Part shown: positions 1-9,860 of the stretch, piece after piece
How the letters are laid out: each line of letters starts with the position of its first letter
Position numbering within the stretch: the first letter of the stretch is position 1
Source: Welwitschia mirabilis
Taxonomy: Eukaryota; Gnetophyta; Gnetopsida; Welwitschiales
Direction: 5' to 3'
DNA length: 64,000 bases
Assembly (NCBI GenBank): GCA_051453625.1
Contig: JBOZIK010000001.1
Span: 241,565,161-241,629,160 of the forward strand
Position numbers and translations under genes: made by a program
The notes under the pieces: model-generated
Databases searched by the model: none
What the model saw: the letters and a program-made list of their open reading frames with translations, nothing else
What the model was told of the DNA's origin: nothing

Positions 1-2285
1 AGAACTCTGTAGTGCCCTCATTTAACAAGATCACGAGGAGGGATTGATGATTGATAGCTTTTCTAGTTTCTTATTTAACTTTATGTTGTGCAAGCATGGA
101 ATGACTACACCCTCATAGGCCTTGAGCAGTTAATAAAGAATTTAAAATTTCTTGCATTTCATTGTTCTCAATTAGGCCTGATGATGTCTGATCTACTGAC
201 TTTGAAAAAGATGGACAAGGTCTCATTTGTGAGGCTTTATTTTGTTGATACCCCTAAGATTTTTAAGGAAGATGTAGACAGTGATGGGATATAGATAGAT
301 AGCTAATTTATCGAGGTAAGATGTACTTTTTATTACTTTTATTGGTGGCTTTTTGTTAATTGAGTTAGCTAGTGTTCTGTCTCTAGCTAATAGTCTAGTG
401 GTTTCTAAAAAGAGAAATGATGTTAAGATCCTCTTGGTATAAGGATTTCATGTATCTTCAACTCAACAGATATGTGTAAGTGATAACCAACGTACCTACA
501 GATTAGAATTTGAAGATCTATTACCAAATCTATGACCTAAGGTTAAGAGATAAAAATAGTAGTACCCCCAGCAATGTTGAGATGAAGTTCCTAATGAGAT
601 TTTGAAATGTTAGATTATAAATTGCCTATCGAGGATGGAAGAAAGATCTGATGTGGGCATTTAGTCATCTACCCATGATAGTTGGTTAATATTTTAAGGC
701 ATAAAATAAAAATGAGAGGATGTTATTTCCAAAAGTGTAACTATGAGAAGATAAAACATGATACATGAAATAGGAGGAAAGACAGTGGCATAAGCATATT
801 CAATGAAAACATATTTGACAAGTTTGGAATGCTTTCATAACACATTTCCCTAAGACTAGAGAATTGCCTAATTCCCACTTTCCTAAGCATCACATACTTC
901 ATTGGAATAAGAGGTTTAGATCAACTTTGCTAACAAAACTAGTGTCTCCTTTTCCCACACTCTCAAGAGCTTTCATTCTCTTTCTCTATCTTTCTATCAA
1001 AAATCCTATTTCATTTTCCACTCCTCTCAGGTTTAGGATATCCTTCTCCAGAGTGCCTAGCCTATTTTCTTTAATTAGTCTCTTAGATAAAACACTTATG
1101 TGGTCCTTTACTCTTCTAAAGTATTGAAGAATCTGAATAAGTGATATTGTTGAAGTCCAATTCCTCAAACTGCATGGTAAATTCCTCTATCTCGCATTTC
1201 TGGCTATTGTAAACTAGAAGTTGATTTAAGAGTGTGACAAGGATGGACTTCTTAGATGGAGGAAAGTAAAAATTAAGGTTGAAAATTATTTTGTTTAGAG
1301 GAAACTGACATTTGGCGATAATCACATAGTCATCCCTCAGCGTTATAGTCATTGCAATGTGATGTACTTCACACTAATAGTCGTGCTGCGTCTTTCCTAT
1401 GTGCTCACAGTTCTGCATGCATCGTCTGTTACAGCACTTAAAACACACTTACACACATACAAATCTTCCTATTTCCGAAGTTCTATTCATTTCTTAAAAG
1501 CTGATTCAATTGTTTGAGAAGTGCGTCAATCCAGAAAAGAGCCTTCAGACATTTTCTTTGGCAACACTGATGTTCCGCGCATTCCATCCACTAAGCCCTA
1601 GTCATGCCAAGAAAAACAGTCGCTGCCTGCTCCTTTGTCTAGTAGTAATACAAGCCAATATCAATAATAGGTATTCATTTTTCAACTCTGTTTGGGAGCG
1701 TTTTGTCTTCAGTTGAGTTTTTCAGTGACAAAGCCTCATGGAAAAGCAACAAAACAGTGGAAATCTGTAACGCATTCTTTAAGCGACTACATCTCAAGCA
1801 AAGACACAGTAATCTTCGAAATCGCTGTATGGAGTCATTAGACTCTCAAGGACAAGATCATGAATTCACCCATGAAACTTTGCATGGATCATGAAAAGCA
1901 GTAAAGCAAAAGCAAAACTTTTGAAATATTTAGACATTTGATCAATCTTACTTTCCATGTGCACTAGTTTGCTAAAAAAGTTTCCATCTAACCTTAAGAA
2001 GGTACGATAACAGATGCAGACAACTCTAAAAGTAGAGCAATGGCTGTTGATCCTTAAAAAATAGAGCATTATAGCAAAGTTCAAGGGTTAGCTTAACAAA
2101 TTAATGTAAAGGCTAGAATCTACTTCACCTTGTTTCATTCGTTACAGCATGATAGAATATGAATGATTACTGAGAAACAAGCATGAAAACGCAAAGGAGA
2201 AGTGGTGAGAAGTATTGTGTAATCCTAGTATATCACACAAAGAGGAAAAAGAATTCCGCAATTTTATCCGTCTTTTTCCCATCAG
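1..2285. other. Unrecognised AT-rich sequence with short open frames
   Basis: No family is recognised here. The most open frames are 88-294 (+), 68 codons beginning MQAWNDYTLIGLEQL, and two overlapping minus-strand frames at 1352-1116 and 1168-986. The minus frames read as one interrupted coding-like segment: the second continues in phase past a single stop, giving the look of a frameshifted pseudogene. The stretch 1370-1900 is less AT-rich than the rest and has two further plus-strand frames (1510-1716, 1703-1894) with no recognisable motif. The last ~200 bases before 2285 probably belong to the 5' LTR of the copia fragment that follows, since they end in CA one base before a primer-binding site; I could not find that LTR's TG start. 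Confidence 0.3.
986..1352 (-). pseudogene. Unrecognised, frameshifted coding-like segment
   Basis: Two minus-strand frames overlap at 1116-1168. The upstream one (from 1352) ends EIEEFTMQFEELDF...DSSIL. The downstream one (to 986) continues with a charged stretch containing SKRLIKENRLGTLEKDIL and LRGVENEIGF, then reads on past a stop for about 25 more codons. A single frameshift near 1120-1165 would join them. Composition is plausible for a soluble, charged protein, but I recognise no domain. It could be a decayed host exon, a retroelement piece, or chance. A protein search with the joined frames would decide. Confidence 0.2.
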
Positions 2286-2297
2286 TGGTATCAGAGC
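2286..2297 (+). other. Primer-binding site for initiator Met-tRNA (copia fragment)
   Basis: TGGTATCAGAGC is the exact 12-base complement expected of the 3' end of plant initiator Met-tRNA, the standard PBS of Ty1/copia elements. The bases just before it, ending ...CCCATCA at 2284, fit the 3' end (CA) of a 5' LTR, with one base between LTR and PBS. The gag start codon follows 42 bases later. Confidence 0.85.
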
Positions 2298-2338
2298 AAG
2301 GTTTATTGGACCTTCAATATATTCTTGTGTGATTTAAG

Positions 2339-3222
2339 ATGGAGTCAAGCGTCACTCACGATGGTGACATGTTCAAACTGACTGCGGAAAATTACTCCTA
2401 TTGGAAGCCAATGATGGAGGATCACTTGTACTGTAAAGATTTGCACGTGCCGATCACCACCGAGACACAGCCGACGGGTAAGACCGACGAAGAATGGAAG
2501 CTCTTAAATAGAAAGGCGGTAGCTATGATCCGCAAGTTTATTGATCGGAGTTTATTCGAGCACGTGTCGACTTACACCAATGCCTACGAATTATGGACAA
2601 AGCTTGAGTCCATGATTCAAAAGAAGACGCCTCGTAACAAGGCCCACCTGGTGAGACGATTGGTGAAGTTAGAATACAAGGATGGTCAAAATATGATTGA
2701 GCACCTAAACACCTTCAAGGGGATTGTCAATCACCTTGGGAAGATCGAGATGAAGATCGATGATGAATTACAAGCCTTGTTGCTCCTTAGTTCGTTACCA
2801 GAGAGTTGGGATACTCTCGTGGTCACACTTAGCAACTCGGCCCCTGAAGGTAAACTCACCATGGATACGGTCTCCGATAGTTTAATGAATGAAGAATCTA
2901 GAAGGAAGGAACGTGGCATTTCCTCCCAATTCAGGCCAACGTTATCGAGACAAGAGGTAGAACTGAGACCTGTGGAAGGAGCAATACCAAAGGCCGTGAC
3001 AAGTCTAGAGGATAATCAAAGTCACACCCAAGAGTCACCTGCTACTATTATGGCAAGCCGGGTCACAAGAGATAAGAATGCCAAAATCTCAAGAGAGATC
3101 AAAAGGCCGGAAATATCAAGCCTGAGCAAGTCAACCCGAAGAAGAAGAAGGAAGAAGAGAACAACACAACTGCTATGGAGATAAAAGATGACATTGATGA
3201 TGTCTTTCTATTTGGGGAATAA
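2339..3222 (+). pseudogene. gag: Ty1/copia gag (UBN2-type), frameshifted and cut off at the 3' end
   Basis: Capsid/nucleocapsid protein of a copia retrotransposon; it would package the element's RNA in cytoplasmic particles. The start at 2339 is the first ATG after the PBS. Residues 1-190 follow the retrotransposon gag_2/UBN2 pattern: NYSYWKPMMEDHL near the N-terminus, AYELWTKLESM, then LVRRLVKLEYKDGQNMIEHL and ALLLLSSLPESW. After about codon 195 (near 2930) the correct frame shifts by +1. In that frame a basic RGR-rich segment is followed by a nucleocapsid knuckle, CYYYGKPGH then a stop then EC, so the second Cys of the CCHC motif is Tyr and a stop interrupts it. Reading ends ...DVFLFGE at a stop near 3222. 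No protease, integrase or RT follows; unrelated repeat DNA begins instead. GC content is clearly higher than in the surroundings, suggesting a younger insertion than its neighbours. Confidence 0.88.
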
Positions 3223-3889
3223 TTTACTTCATTTACTCTTTAGAGATAATTTATAGTAATTTAATTTATTTTTATAACTTAAGATATATCAATACAGGTT
3301 CATGGTTTGTCATAAGATAATCTCACATTGGCTCAAGAGCAATTTACGAGACTTGATAAAAAAACAATTATCAACAAAAAGAAAATGAAAGAAGATGTTG
3401 CTTCATACCTGAGATAAAAATAAAACAAGACATACCAAAATACAAGAATTAAAGAAAGTATCCTAGGATCATATAAAATTCAAGAATGAAATAAGAACAT
3501 GCAAAATAAAGGATTAAATAAGAATCTATAAATAAACAACTTCATTCAAGATACAAGAATTAGTTGGAAGCATATAAGAAATAAAATGAAAAATCATGAA
3601 CCATACCCAATATGAGATGAAAACTTTATGAACTTTTAAAGATTTCAAACTCTAATGCTTTTTAAGATCCAAGTTTTGAAATTACCAAGATCCAATAACA
3701 GATCATTTATTAAAGATATAAAAATAAGAGGAGAAGGAAGTCCTATTTGTAGCAAGAGGATGTAGAAATACGAAGATATACAAGGAGATGAAGAGATAAC
3801 ATCATGGTCACATGAAAATAGTTTCCATAATGAAAAAAATGTTAAATAAAGAAAGTGCAAAATGATAAATATAGACATTACTTAGCATG

Positions 3890-4040
3890 CACTACTAAAA
3901 GAAAATATTAAAATAATCCAACATAATGTGTCCTAATGGTCGTAGCCATTACAAGAATAATTTGGATTAAATGAAATAAAAAAAGAAAATATAGTAATCA
4001 TGTTACATTAATGCAAGAGTTATAAAAATAAAATAATATT
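3890..4040. mobile_element. Candidate CACTA-like insertion inside repeat copy 1
   Basis: About 150 bases present in repeat copy 1 but absent from copy 2. They begin CACTACTAAAAG, resembling the terminal repeat of plant CACTA (En/Spm) elements. A short perfect inverted repeat, TAATGG/CCATTA, lies at 3934-3951, like the subterminal palindromes of such elements. I did not find a matching right terminus or a 3-bp target duplication, so this is tentative. Confidence 0.25.
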
Positions 4041-4047
4041 AATATAA

Positions 4048-4083
4048 CCACTAATTTAGCCACTGACTTAGCCAGTAATTTAA
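4048..4083. repeat. 12-bp minisatellite, 3 units
   Basis: Three consecutive 12-base units (CCACTAATTTAG, CCACTGACTTAG, CCAGTAATTTAA). The same motif is expanded to eight units at 9526-9621 in the sister repeat copy. Confidence 0.7.
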
Positions 4084-4345
4084 ATAGCTAAGGGGTTACT
4101 ATAAAAATATTATTATTAATTATGACTGTTACAAGAAAAGAAAGCACCTTAAATAATAATTGTAGCATAACAAAGTTTCATAAAGTAATTGCATCTTAAA
4201 TAATAAGATAATTAATAAAGAATATAGTAATTAAATTCTCTTAGTGGACTTCATAACAATTAAGTTATTTTAATTTAGTTTGTACTTAACTAATTAGATA
4301 GCATCTTTAGATCTTTAAAAATCTAGATATGATAATGGTGAAGAT

Positions 4346-6740
4346 CATCATATAGTACTAGATGGAATCTTCATCATGATGAGTCTAACATGTGGAAGTT
4401 AAATTTCTCTAGTAACCAGTGCTATCATCACATGTCTTTAATGCCACCTCTACATGGCTCTACCACATGCCTTCTAATGCTATCAGTACATGTTTTCACC
4501 TCATGTCTACATTGCCATTATTGTTTTATGCAGAATTATGTACATCTCCTATCTTGTGTTATGAAACATGGCTAAAGTTCTACAATTATTCTAGAGAAAA
4601 GTATAATATTTAGTTTTATTTTTAAAAATAATAGATGGCATATTTTTTGGTTAAAATAATTGAAATAATATCTTCATTTACAAGAAATCAGTCTAAAACA
4701 CTTAATATAAATGTTAATATTTACATGTTGATAAATATTCATAAAACCTAAAAATAATTTTTGATTTTTCATAGAAAATTTTTTTCTTTAATTTAGTAGA
4801 ATAATATATTCCAACTCACATTTTTAAAAGTTTATGAATCTAAATCAAATCTCACCACTACAATAGGAGTGTTATGTTTCTTGAATTATGCTTTATAATG
4901 TTTTAAGAATAACTTGTAAATCATTTAATAACATCACAATCTCAAACTACAACATGCTATAATAAAAAGGTATTTTAATGGCAAACTTTAGTGATGATTT
5001 TTAATTATTATTAATTGAAGACTTTTAAATTAATGATGGTTAAAAGCTAACATAAAATACTATTTTTCTATTTTAATATAAAGAAAGTTAATGATGACGA
5101 TCATAAAAAAATTTTAAAATATGATGGCTTAAAGCCATCATTACAAAAATCACTTCTATGATATTTAAAAGTGATCATAAAATATTTTAATTTTTATTAA
5201 AAAAGAAAATGAGTGAATGATTTTCTAAATTAATTTAATTTCTTTTAGATATTATGTAAGGGTTGTTATTTAAAGGATCTTTATACATAATCATATAGGT
5301 CATCGAATACATGTCTTTGGTTTTGTATTTGCTAAAATTAGAAGAGCATGGATTTAAAGCTTTTGGGGATGTTTTGAGTACATCTTGAGAAAATTGAAAT
5401 GTGTATGATTAGATATTAAGTTCATTAAAAGGAGGTTTTTATAGTGGAAGTAGCGATAGAAGCTCCCCTAGTGAAACACCATAATGCAAGAATAATTTAC
5501 TAAATATCTAGTCTTACTTTAATCTAAAGAGTTTTGCAAGGGTTTTGAGTACTAGCTTTATAAGTAATCCACACTATTAATTTCCATAAGGACATGAGAA
5601 GTGGTGTTTTCACTATAATTTATCAAACATTCTAATTAATAATATGATTCATCAAATTATCAAAGAGCATACTACTTAGCCACTTATAGATTACCACAAG
5701 ATTGTTCAGCTGGCATATAATTCATAGTGGTTAGATAAGTAGCAAATATGTTAAGATTTTAGTCACTTTGGTAGATCACTTCTACTGCCACAAAATAGGT
5801 ATAATTTTTATTATGATTTTTGCATTTAACATCTTTTTTTAATGTCTTCAACATATCAACATGCTTCTGGATTTTTTTTTATAGCTCTATTGCTTTTGTT
5901 GTACATGAACTTTCATTGCTTGTTTTCTTTTCCATTGTCACTAGGATGAATTTTGTAACTAATGCATACTTCTCTTTTTAGTATCCTAATAGAACTAAAT
6001 AAAAATATTTGAATTCTAAAACTTATTTTCATATCCCCTTTCTCTTGCTAGATAAATAATAGTGTTCATAATAACATTGTAATTAATTTTTTTTAAGTAT
6101 ATGCCATTTGAATGTAACTTTAATAACAATTTATGAATTAAGTGTGGTTTTACTTATGAAGTTCAAAGTGACTCTTATGTTCTCATTGACGTGTATCATG
6201 TAACATCCTAAATTTTCATGCAATGATTTAATCTATCATATTATGAATTTTCTATTTTAACCTGCCTATTTATTGTTTAACTATAAATCTGTAATACTTT
6301 AAGAAATTGTACTTATATAGTGTAATTTATATAAGGTAGGATAAAGACTACTTCCAGGTATTAAATTTATTATTTTCTTAGTCATCATTTACAAAGTAAG
6401 TTTAATTATTAATCACGATACTTGTAAATAACTTTGTATTTGGAGTACATGTTTATTGACTCCATTTGAACATAATAATTCCAAATTTTATATTTTTGTT
6501 TTATTCTTATTAATATATTTTAGTGTCATTAAATCAGGTCCAATTAAACCAAATCCAAGATGGGCAAAAATTGTTTAGATAAAAGAGTATATGCTAATAG
6601 TCTCATGTCATCTTATAGGTTTGACACTTATTGAGCTTATTACAAGTTTCTAAAGTTTAATGTAATAATAAAATGAAACACAAAATAAGACATAATGATG
6701 ATAAATAAATGCATAATTAATTTTGATTTATTTAGAAAAT
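4346..6740. other. AT-rich stretch without recognisable genes
   Basis: All frames are short. At 4856 the sequence CACTACAATAGGAGTG resembles a CACTA terminus, and at 5121-5141 lies a perfect palindrome with 10-base arms (ATGATGGCTT/AAGCCATCAT, one base between). Several related GATGATG/CATCATT segments at 4990-5170 could be subterminal repeats of a small CACTA-like element, but no right end was found. At 6199 TGTAACATCCTAAA matches the possible LTR start seen in the PBS array at 7949. Confidence 0.4.
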
Positions 6741-7207
6741 AATATTTTAAAGGGATTGTCGTACCCAAGGTGAGGTAGCTTTGGGGTTTTCAACCTCCAT
6801 TCTTGCTTTTTGTCTAGAAATTGGGTGGCATGTAAGGCCCCTGCATGCTGCACAAATGGTGAAAAGGTAAATTATGCACTAGGTTGATGGATCAAGCGGA
6901 ATTTAAGGGCTTTTTGCTTTGCACCTGATGGGGGGTGTTTTCTTTGACAGATGATTTATAGTATCATAGTCTTAGCATGGTAGAAAATGGGTGTAATGGT
7001 GGAGCTTAGTGGTAAGTGTTCAACTCTTCTCATAGACTCTGCGTACTCCACTCTGTGTTCCATGGAGGATGCCATTGCAACTTTGTTTTGCAAGTTTGTA
7101 CAAGGTAATGTAAAGAACTTTATGCTTGAGGTTCCCAAAATGTTGGGGGTCCTTCCTTAATTGGTGGACCACAATGAATAAATAAATAAAGCATAAAAAA
7201 AAAAAAA
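6741..7207 (+). mobile_element. Candidate SINE/LINE-type retroposon with A-rich tail
   Basis: A block of visibly higher GC than its surroundings ends in (AATA)n then AAAGCATA and a run of at least 14 A (about 7168-7207), the hallmark of target-primed retroposons. GAGCTTAGTGGTAAG near 7003 resembles a pol III A box, but no convincing B box follows at the usual spacing. The end, GGTGGACCACAATG then AATAAATAAATAAAG, resembles the tail of the SINE-like unit at 34.7 kb (TTATAAAAATAAATAAAG). I found no target-site duplication. It could be a SINE or the 3' end of a LINE; no protein domain is recognised. Confidence 0.4.
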
Positions 7208-7319
7208 ATGGATATGTGCGAAACTGCCGAAGTAAAATGCTAGAGAACCATTACCTTGGGAACTTGATATATTAAATACCATTTGACTTTGAGAATATAA
7301 AGGAGGCTGGCGTTAGTTT

Positions 7320-7419
7320 NNNNNNNNNNNNNNNNNNNNNNNNNNNNNNNNNNNNNNNNNNNNNNNNNNNNNNNNNNNNNNNNNNNNNNNNNNNNNNNNN
7401 NNNNNNNNNNNNNNNNNNN
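7320..7419. other. Assembly gap (100 N)
   Basis: Exactly 100 N, a placeholder for a gap of unknown size. Flanks (7210-7319 and 7420-7560) show nothing recognisable. Confidence 0.95.
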
Positions 7420-7823
7420 CTTGTAATCCACCCTATTTTGGGTGAGCGATATCCTCTGGTTTTTTACTGGAGATGACTATTGTGTAATCCTACTATAGCA
7501 CTGCACTGCCTAGGAATAAACTGACTCCGCCCCAAGAAATCATTGTACACACTATAATTTTATAATTTAATGATTATGTACACTTTAAAAATGCATTCTT
7601 TCATTTATAGGGTTCAATTTCCTAGGAGTTGTATCAATAAATTGATATGAATTCTTTGAATAGCCTTAGACGTGTAATTCTTCTTGTACCTTGTCCCTTT
7701 TTTTATTGTTTGCTTTGCAATTAATGGTCGTTTCTTTATTTGATAAAGATGTTGGTCCTTCCATGAACAAAATATGTTAAAAATGCCTTCATAATAAATA
7801 TGCCCACTGAAATCATAACCTAG
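7420..7823. other. Nothing recognised
   Basis: Mixed-composition then AT-rich sequence between the gap and the PBS-like array. No open frame, motif or repeat that I can support. Confidence 0.4.
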
Positions 7824-7998
7824 GCTTCGATACCAAAATGTAATATCTGTCTTTTTATAGCCTAAAGTTCAAATGTTGCTCTGATACCTAAATGTAATGT
7901 TCATTTTTTCATACCCTAAAGTTTTAAATGTTGCTTTGATAACAAAATGTAACATCCTAAAATCCAATGTAGGAAACTTCAAGCTTACTTTGATATCG
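7824..7998 (-). repeat. Array of four PBS-like motifs (54-55 bp period)
   Basis: On the plus strand GCTTCGATACCA (7824), GCTCTGATACCT (7878), GCTTTGATAACA (7933) and ACTTTGATATCG (7987) each resemble GCTCTGATACCA, the reverse complement of the initiator Met-tRNA PBS. Spacing is 54, 55 and 54 bases. Each is followed after about four bases by a variant of TGTAACATCC, which would be the LTR edge next to the PBS of a minus-strand element. So the LTR/PBS junction of a minus-strand retroelement has apparently been tandemly multiplied. The second unit matches the PBS at 11 of 12 bases. Confidence 0.6.
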
Positions 7999-8710
7999 AA
8001 ATATGACATTCTAAAATTTAACCTAAAACTATGAATATTACTTGACTTAACCATCTAAGCTAGTAAGATACTTAAGAATTATCATACTATAAATAACAAA
8101 ACCTTAGCTACAAGTTGTTTTCAAATATATCATTTATGGCTTAAATTAAGGGTAAAATAAATCTATAAAACACAAACATAGACATATAACTTTGCATCAA
8201 GAGAGAGTAAATAACACTTGTAATTCTTCCAATAAAAGGAAGACATATACATTACTAATATATGCATATATCTATAATACTTTCTTAATGCTAAAACAAA
8301 TCTTAGTATGATAACCATGTTTATATAAATATCACAATTTTATTAGGACATCAAAGATCCTTTAAATAAATACATGCATCTAAATAACAAGTATGAAAAA
8401 TGGCACTCAATCCATCTTGCATCAGCTAGCTCTTTTCAAAGTCTTCTTTCACAGCAGGTTCTACCCATGCAAGCATGGCGTGAGAAGTATATCTTCTCAG
8501 TTCCTAGCATGATTCATGGCAAGGTTTAAGTATGGGAATTCCAAGCACAATATAGGATTCTTAAAAAAAATCGAAATGTGACCAAGGCAATGCAAGAATG
8601 CAATGCCAAATAATCCAAGATGTATTATTGAATAATCTAAAATGCATTGTAAGATGTAAGTAAGACAAAATTTTTAATTTATCTGATTGCACTCATCTAG
8701 AGGAAAGAAA

Positions 8711-8885
8711 TTACTCCCTTTACTCTTTGGAGGTAATTTACAGTAATGCGGATGCACATATTCAGAGGGGAACATTTACTTCCTTTACTCTCTGGAGGTA
8801 ATTTATTGTAACCTAAATCAACACATTTAGAGGGGTTAATTTACTCCTTTTACTCTTTAGAGAAAAATTCCAGCAATCCAAAATA
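8711..8885. repeat. 65-bp tandem repeat, three units
   Basis: The core TTACTYCYTTTACTCT followed by TRGAGGTAATTT recurs at 8711, 8776 and 8841, a period of exactly 65 bases. The third unit is the most diverged. The sister repeat copy carries only one unit (3224). A and T differ between units at several positions, so this is old rather than an assembly duplication. Confidence 0.75.
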
Positions 8886-9244
8886 TCTCAAATATAGGTT
8901 AATGAAAGGTCACAAGGCTTAAGTCAATATGGATAATGGTGGAGATGAAAGAATCCTAAGCAAATTATGATGCATGGTGTACAATTTATGAATAGAACTT
9001 ATAAACTTCAAATAATCTATGAGATGCTAAATAAGCTTTTAAGAAATGTAAGCATTACAAGATGGAAAGGAAATACAAGAAAGTAAGTAAGCCAAGAACC
9101 ATATAAGAAATAGATCAAAAACCATACTTGAAATTAATATGAAGATTTGAGAACTTCTAGAGATTCCAAAGCTTCAAGTTGAAGTCTCTAAGATTTGATA
9201 GCAAAGGCTTTCTGAAGATATGAAATAAGAGGAGAAGAAGGTCC

Positions 9245-9252
9245 TATTTATA
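9245..9252 (-). promoter_or_regulatory. TATA box (TATAAATA) in the putative minus-strand LTR
   Basis: TATTTATA on the plus strand reads TATAAATA on the minus strand and is followed downstream on that strand by a GGACCTTCTTCTCC stretch, a normal pol II core-promoter layout for an LTR. The equivalent in copy 1 (3744-3751) is mutated. Confidence 0.45.
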
Positions 9253-9308
9253 GTAGAGGATGAAGGATGTAAAAATACACAAGATCTTGAAGATACACCA
9301 TCATAAAA

Positions 9309-9362
9309 GAGGGTGGTAAAGGTGGTGGAATTAGTGAAGGTGGTGGAAGTGGTGAAACTGGT
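9309..9362. repeat. GGT/GGA-rich low-complexity tract
   Basis: Degenerate GGTGGWA repeats in an otherwise AT-rich region; missing from repeat copy 1. G-rich on the plus strand. Confidence 0.6.
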
Positions 9363-9525
9363 TAGGATTCTAGTACTTTGCTAGACCACTGGGTGCATAA
9401 TATTTTATCATAATAAATAATAGTACATTTATTAAAATAATAAATAAGAATGATCCACCTCATAAATATAATTTCCATGTTTAAATAAAGGAAAAGTACA
9501 ATAATTAAATAAGGAAAATAAGAAA

Positions 9526-9621
9526 CCACTAACTTATCCACTAATATGGCCACTAAATTAACCACAACATTAGCCACTATCATAGCCATTAAGATAGTTA
9601 CTAATCTAACCACTGAAGATC
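9526..9621. repeat. 12-bp minisatellite, 8 units
   Basis: Eight consecutive 12-base units, most starting CCACTA (for example CCACTAACTTAT, CCACTAATATGG, CCACTAAATTAA), with no indels across 96 bases. The sister copy at 4048-4083 has three units. Because 12 is a multiple of three, the minus strand shows a spurious valine-rich frame across it. Confidence 0.8.
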
Positions 9622-9860
9622 ACAATTGAATTACTAAGTATTTACAACAAGAATACTATTATGGCTATTACAAAATGAAAGAACTTAAAATAATAATTGG
9701 AACACAAATTCTCTACAATATAATTATATCTCAATGATAAGAATAATAAGTACAATGACTAAATTAGCTTAAGAAACCTATAACAATAAAATTATTTTAA
9801 TTAAATTTTTAAGCTAAATCTTTGGATCTTAAAAGTCTAGACATGATAAAAAGGAAGCAA

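Larger units (their letters stand above)
3216..4345 (-). repeat. Diverged direct repeat, copy 1 (probable minus-strand LTR, truncated)
   Basis: This stretch aligns in order and orientation with 8824-9860. Shared blocks: the TTTACTCTTTAGAG block at 3231 and 8850; the GAGGAGAAGGAAGTCCTATTT block around 3730 (GAGAAGAAGGTCCTATTT in copy 2 near 9232); the CCACTAA minisatellite; and TCTAGAYATGATAA near 4325 and 9840. The minus-strand TATAAATA of copy 2 reads TACAAATA here. A TATA box followed by transcribed-looking sequence suggests an LTR of a minus-strand element. Copy 1 lacks the ~870 bases that would correspond to 7950-8823, and copia gag sequence sits at that junction. Limits are approximate. 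Confidence 0.6.
8824..9860 (-). repeat. Diverged direct repeat, copy 2 (probable minus-strand LTR)
   Basis: Sister of 3216-4345. If this is an LTR it probably extends left to the TGTAACATCC edge near 7949, where minus-strand PBS-like motifs abut, giving a 5' LTR of about 1.9 kb for a minus-strand element whose 3' LTR is the truncated copy 1. The interval between them (4346-7877) has no pol-like coding, so the element would be non-autonomous. The right end is not certain because no clear CA terminus or target duplication was seen. Confidence 0.55.

Noticed and set aside
2731-2919. Minus-strand frame inside the copia gag
   Set aside because: Antisense shadow of the well-supported gag reading.
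4390-4613. Overlapping plus-strand frames rich in His, Cys and Leu
   Set aside because: Two frames over the same bases, no start context or domain, in unremarkable AT-rich DNA; probably chance.
4856-5141. Second CACTA element starting CACTACAATAGGAG
   Set aside because: The left end and a palindrome are suggestive, but no right end or 3-base duplication was found, so it is only mentioned within the surrounding stretch.
9362-9613. Valine-rich, membrane-like minus-strand protein
   Set aside because: Produced by the 12-base minisatellite, whose period is a multiple of three.
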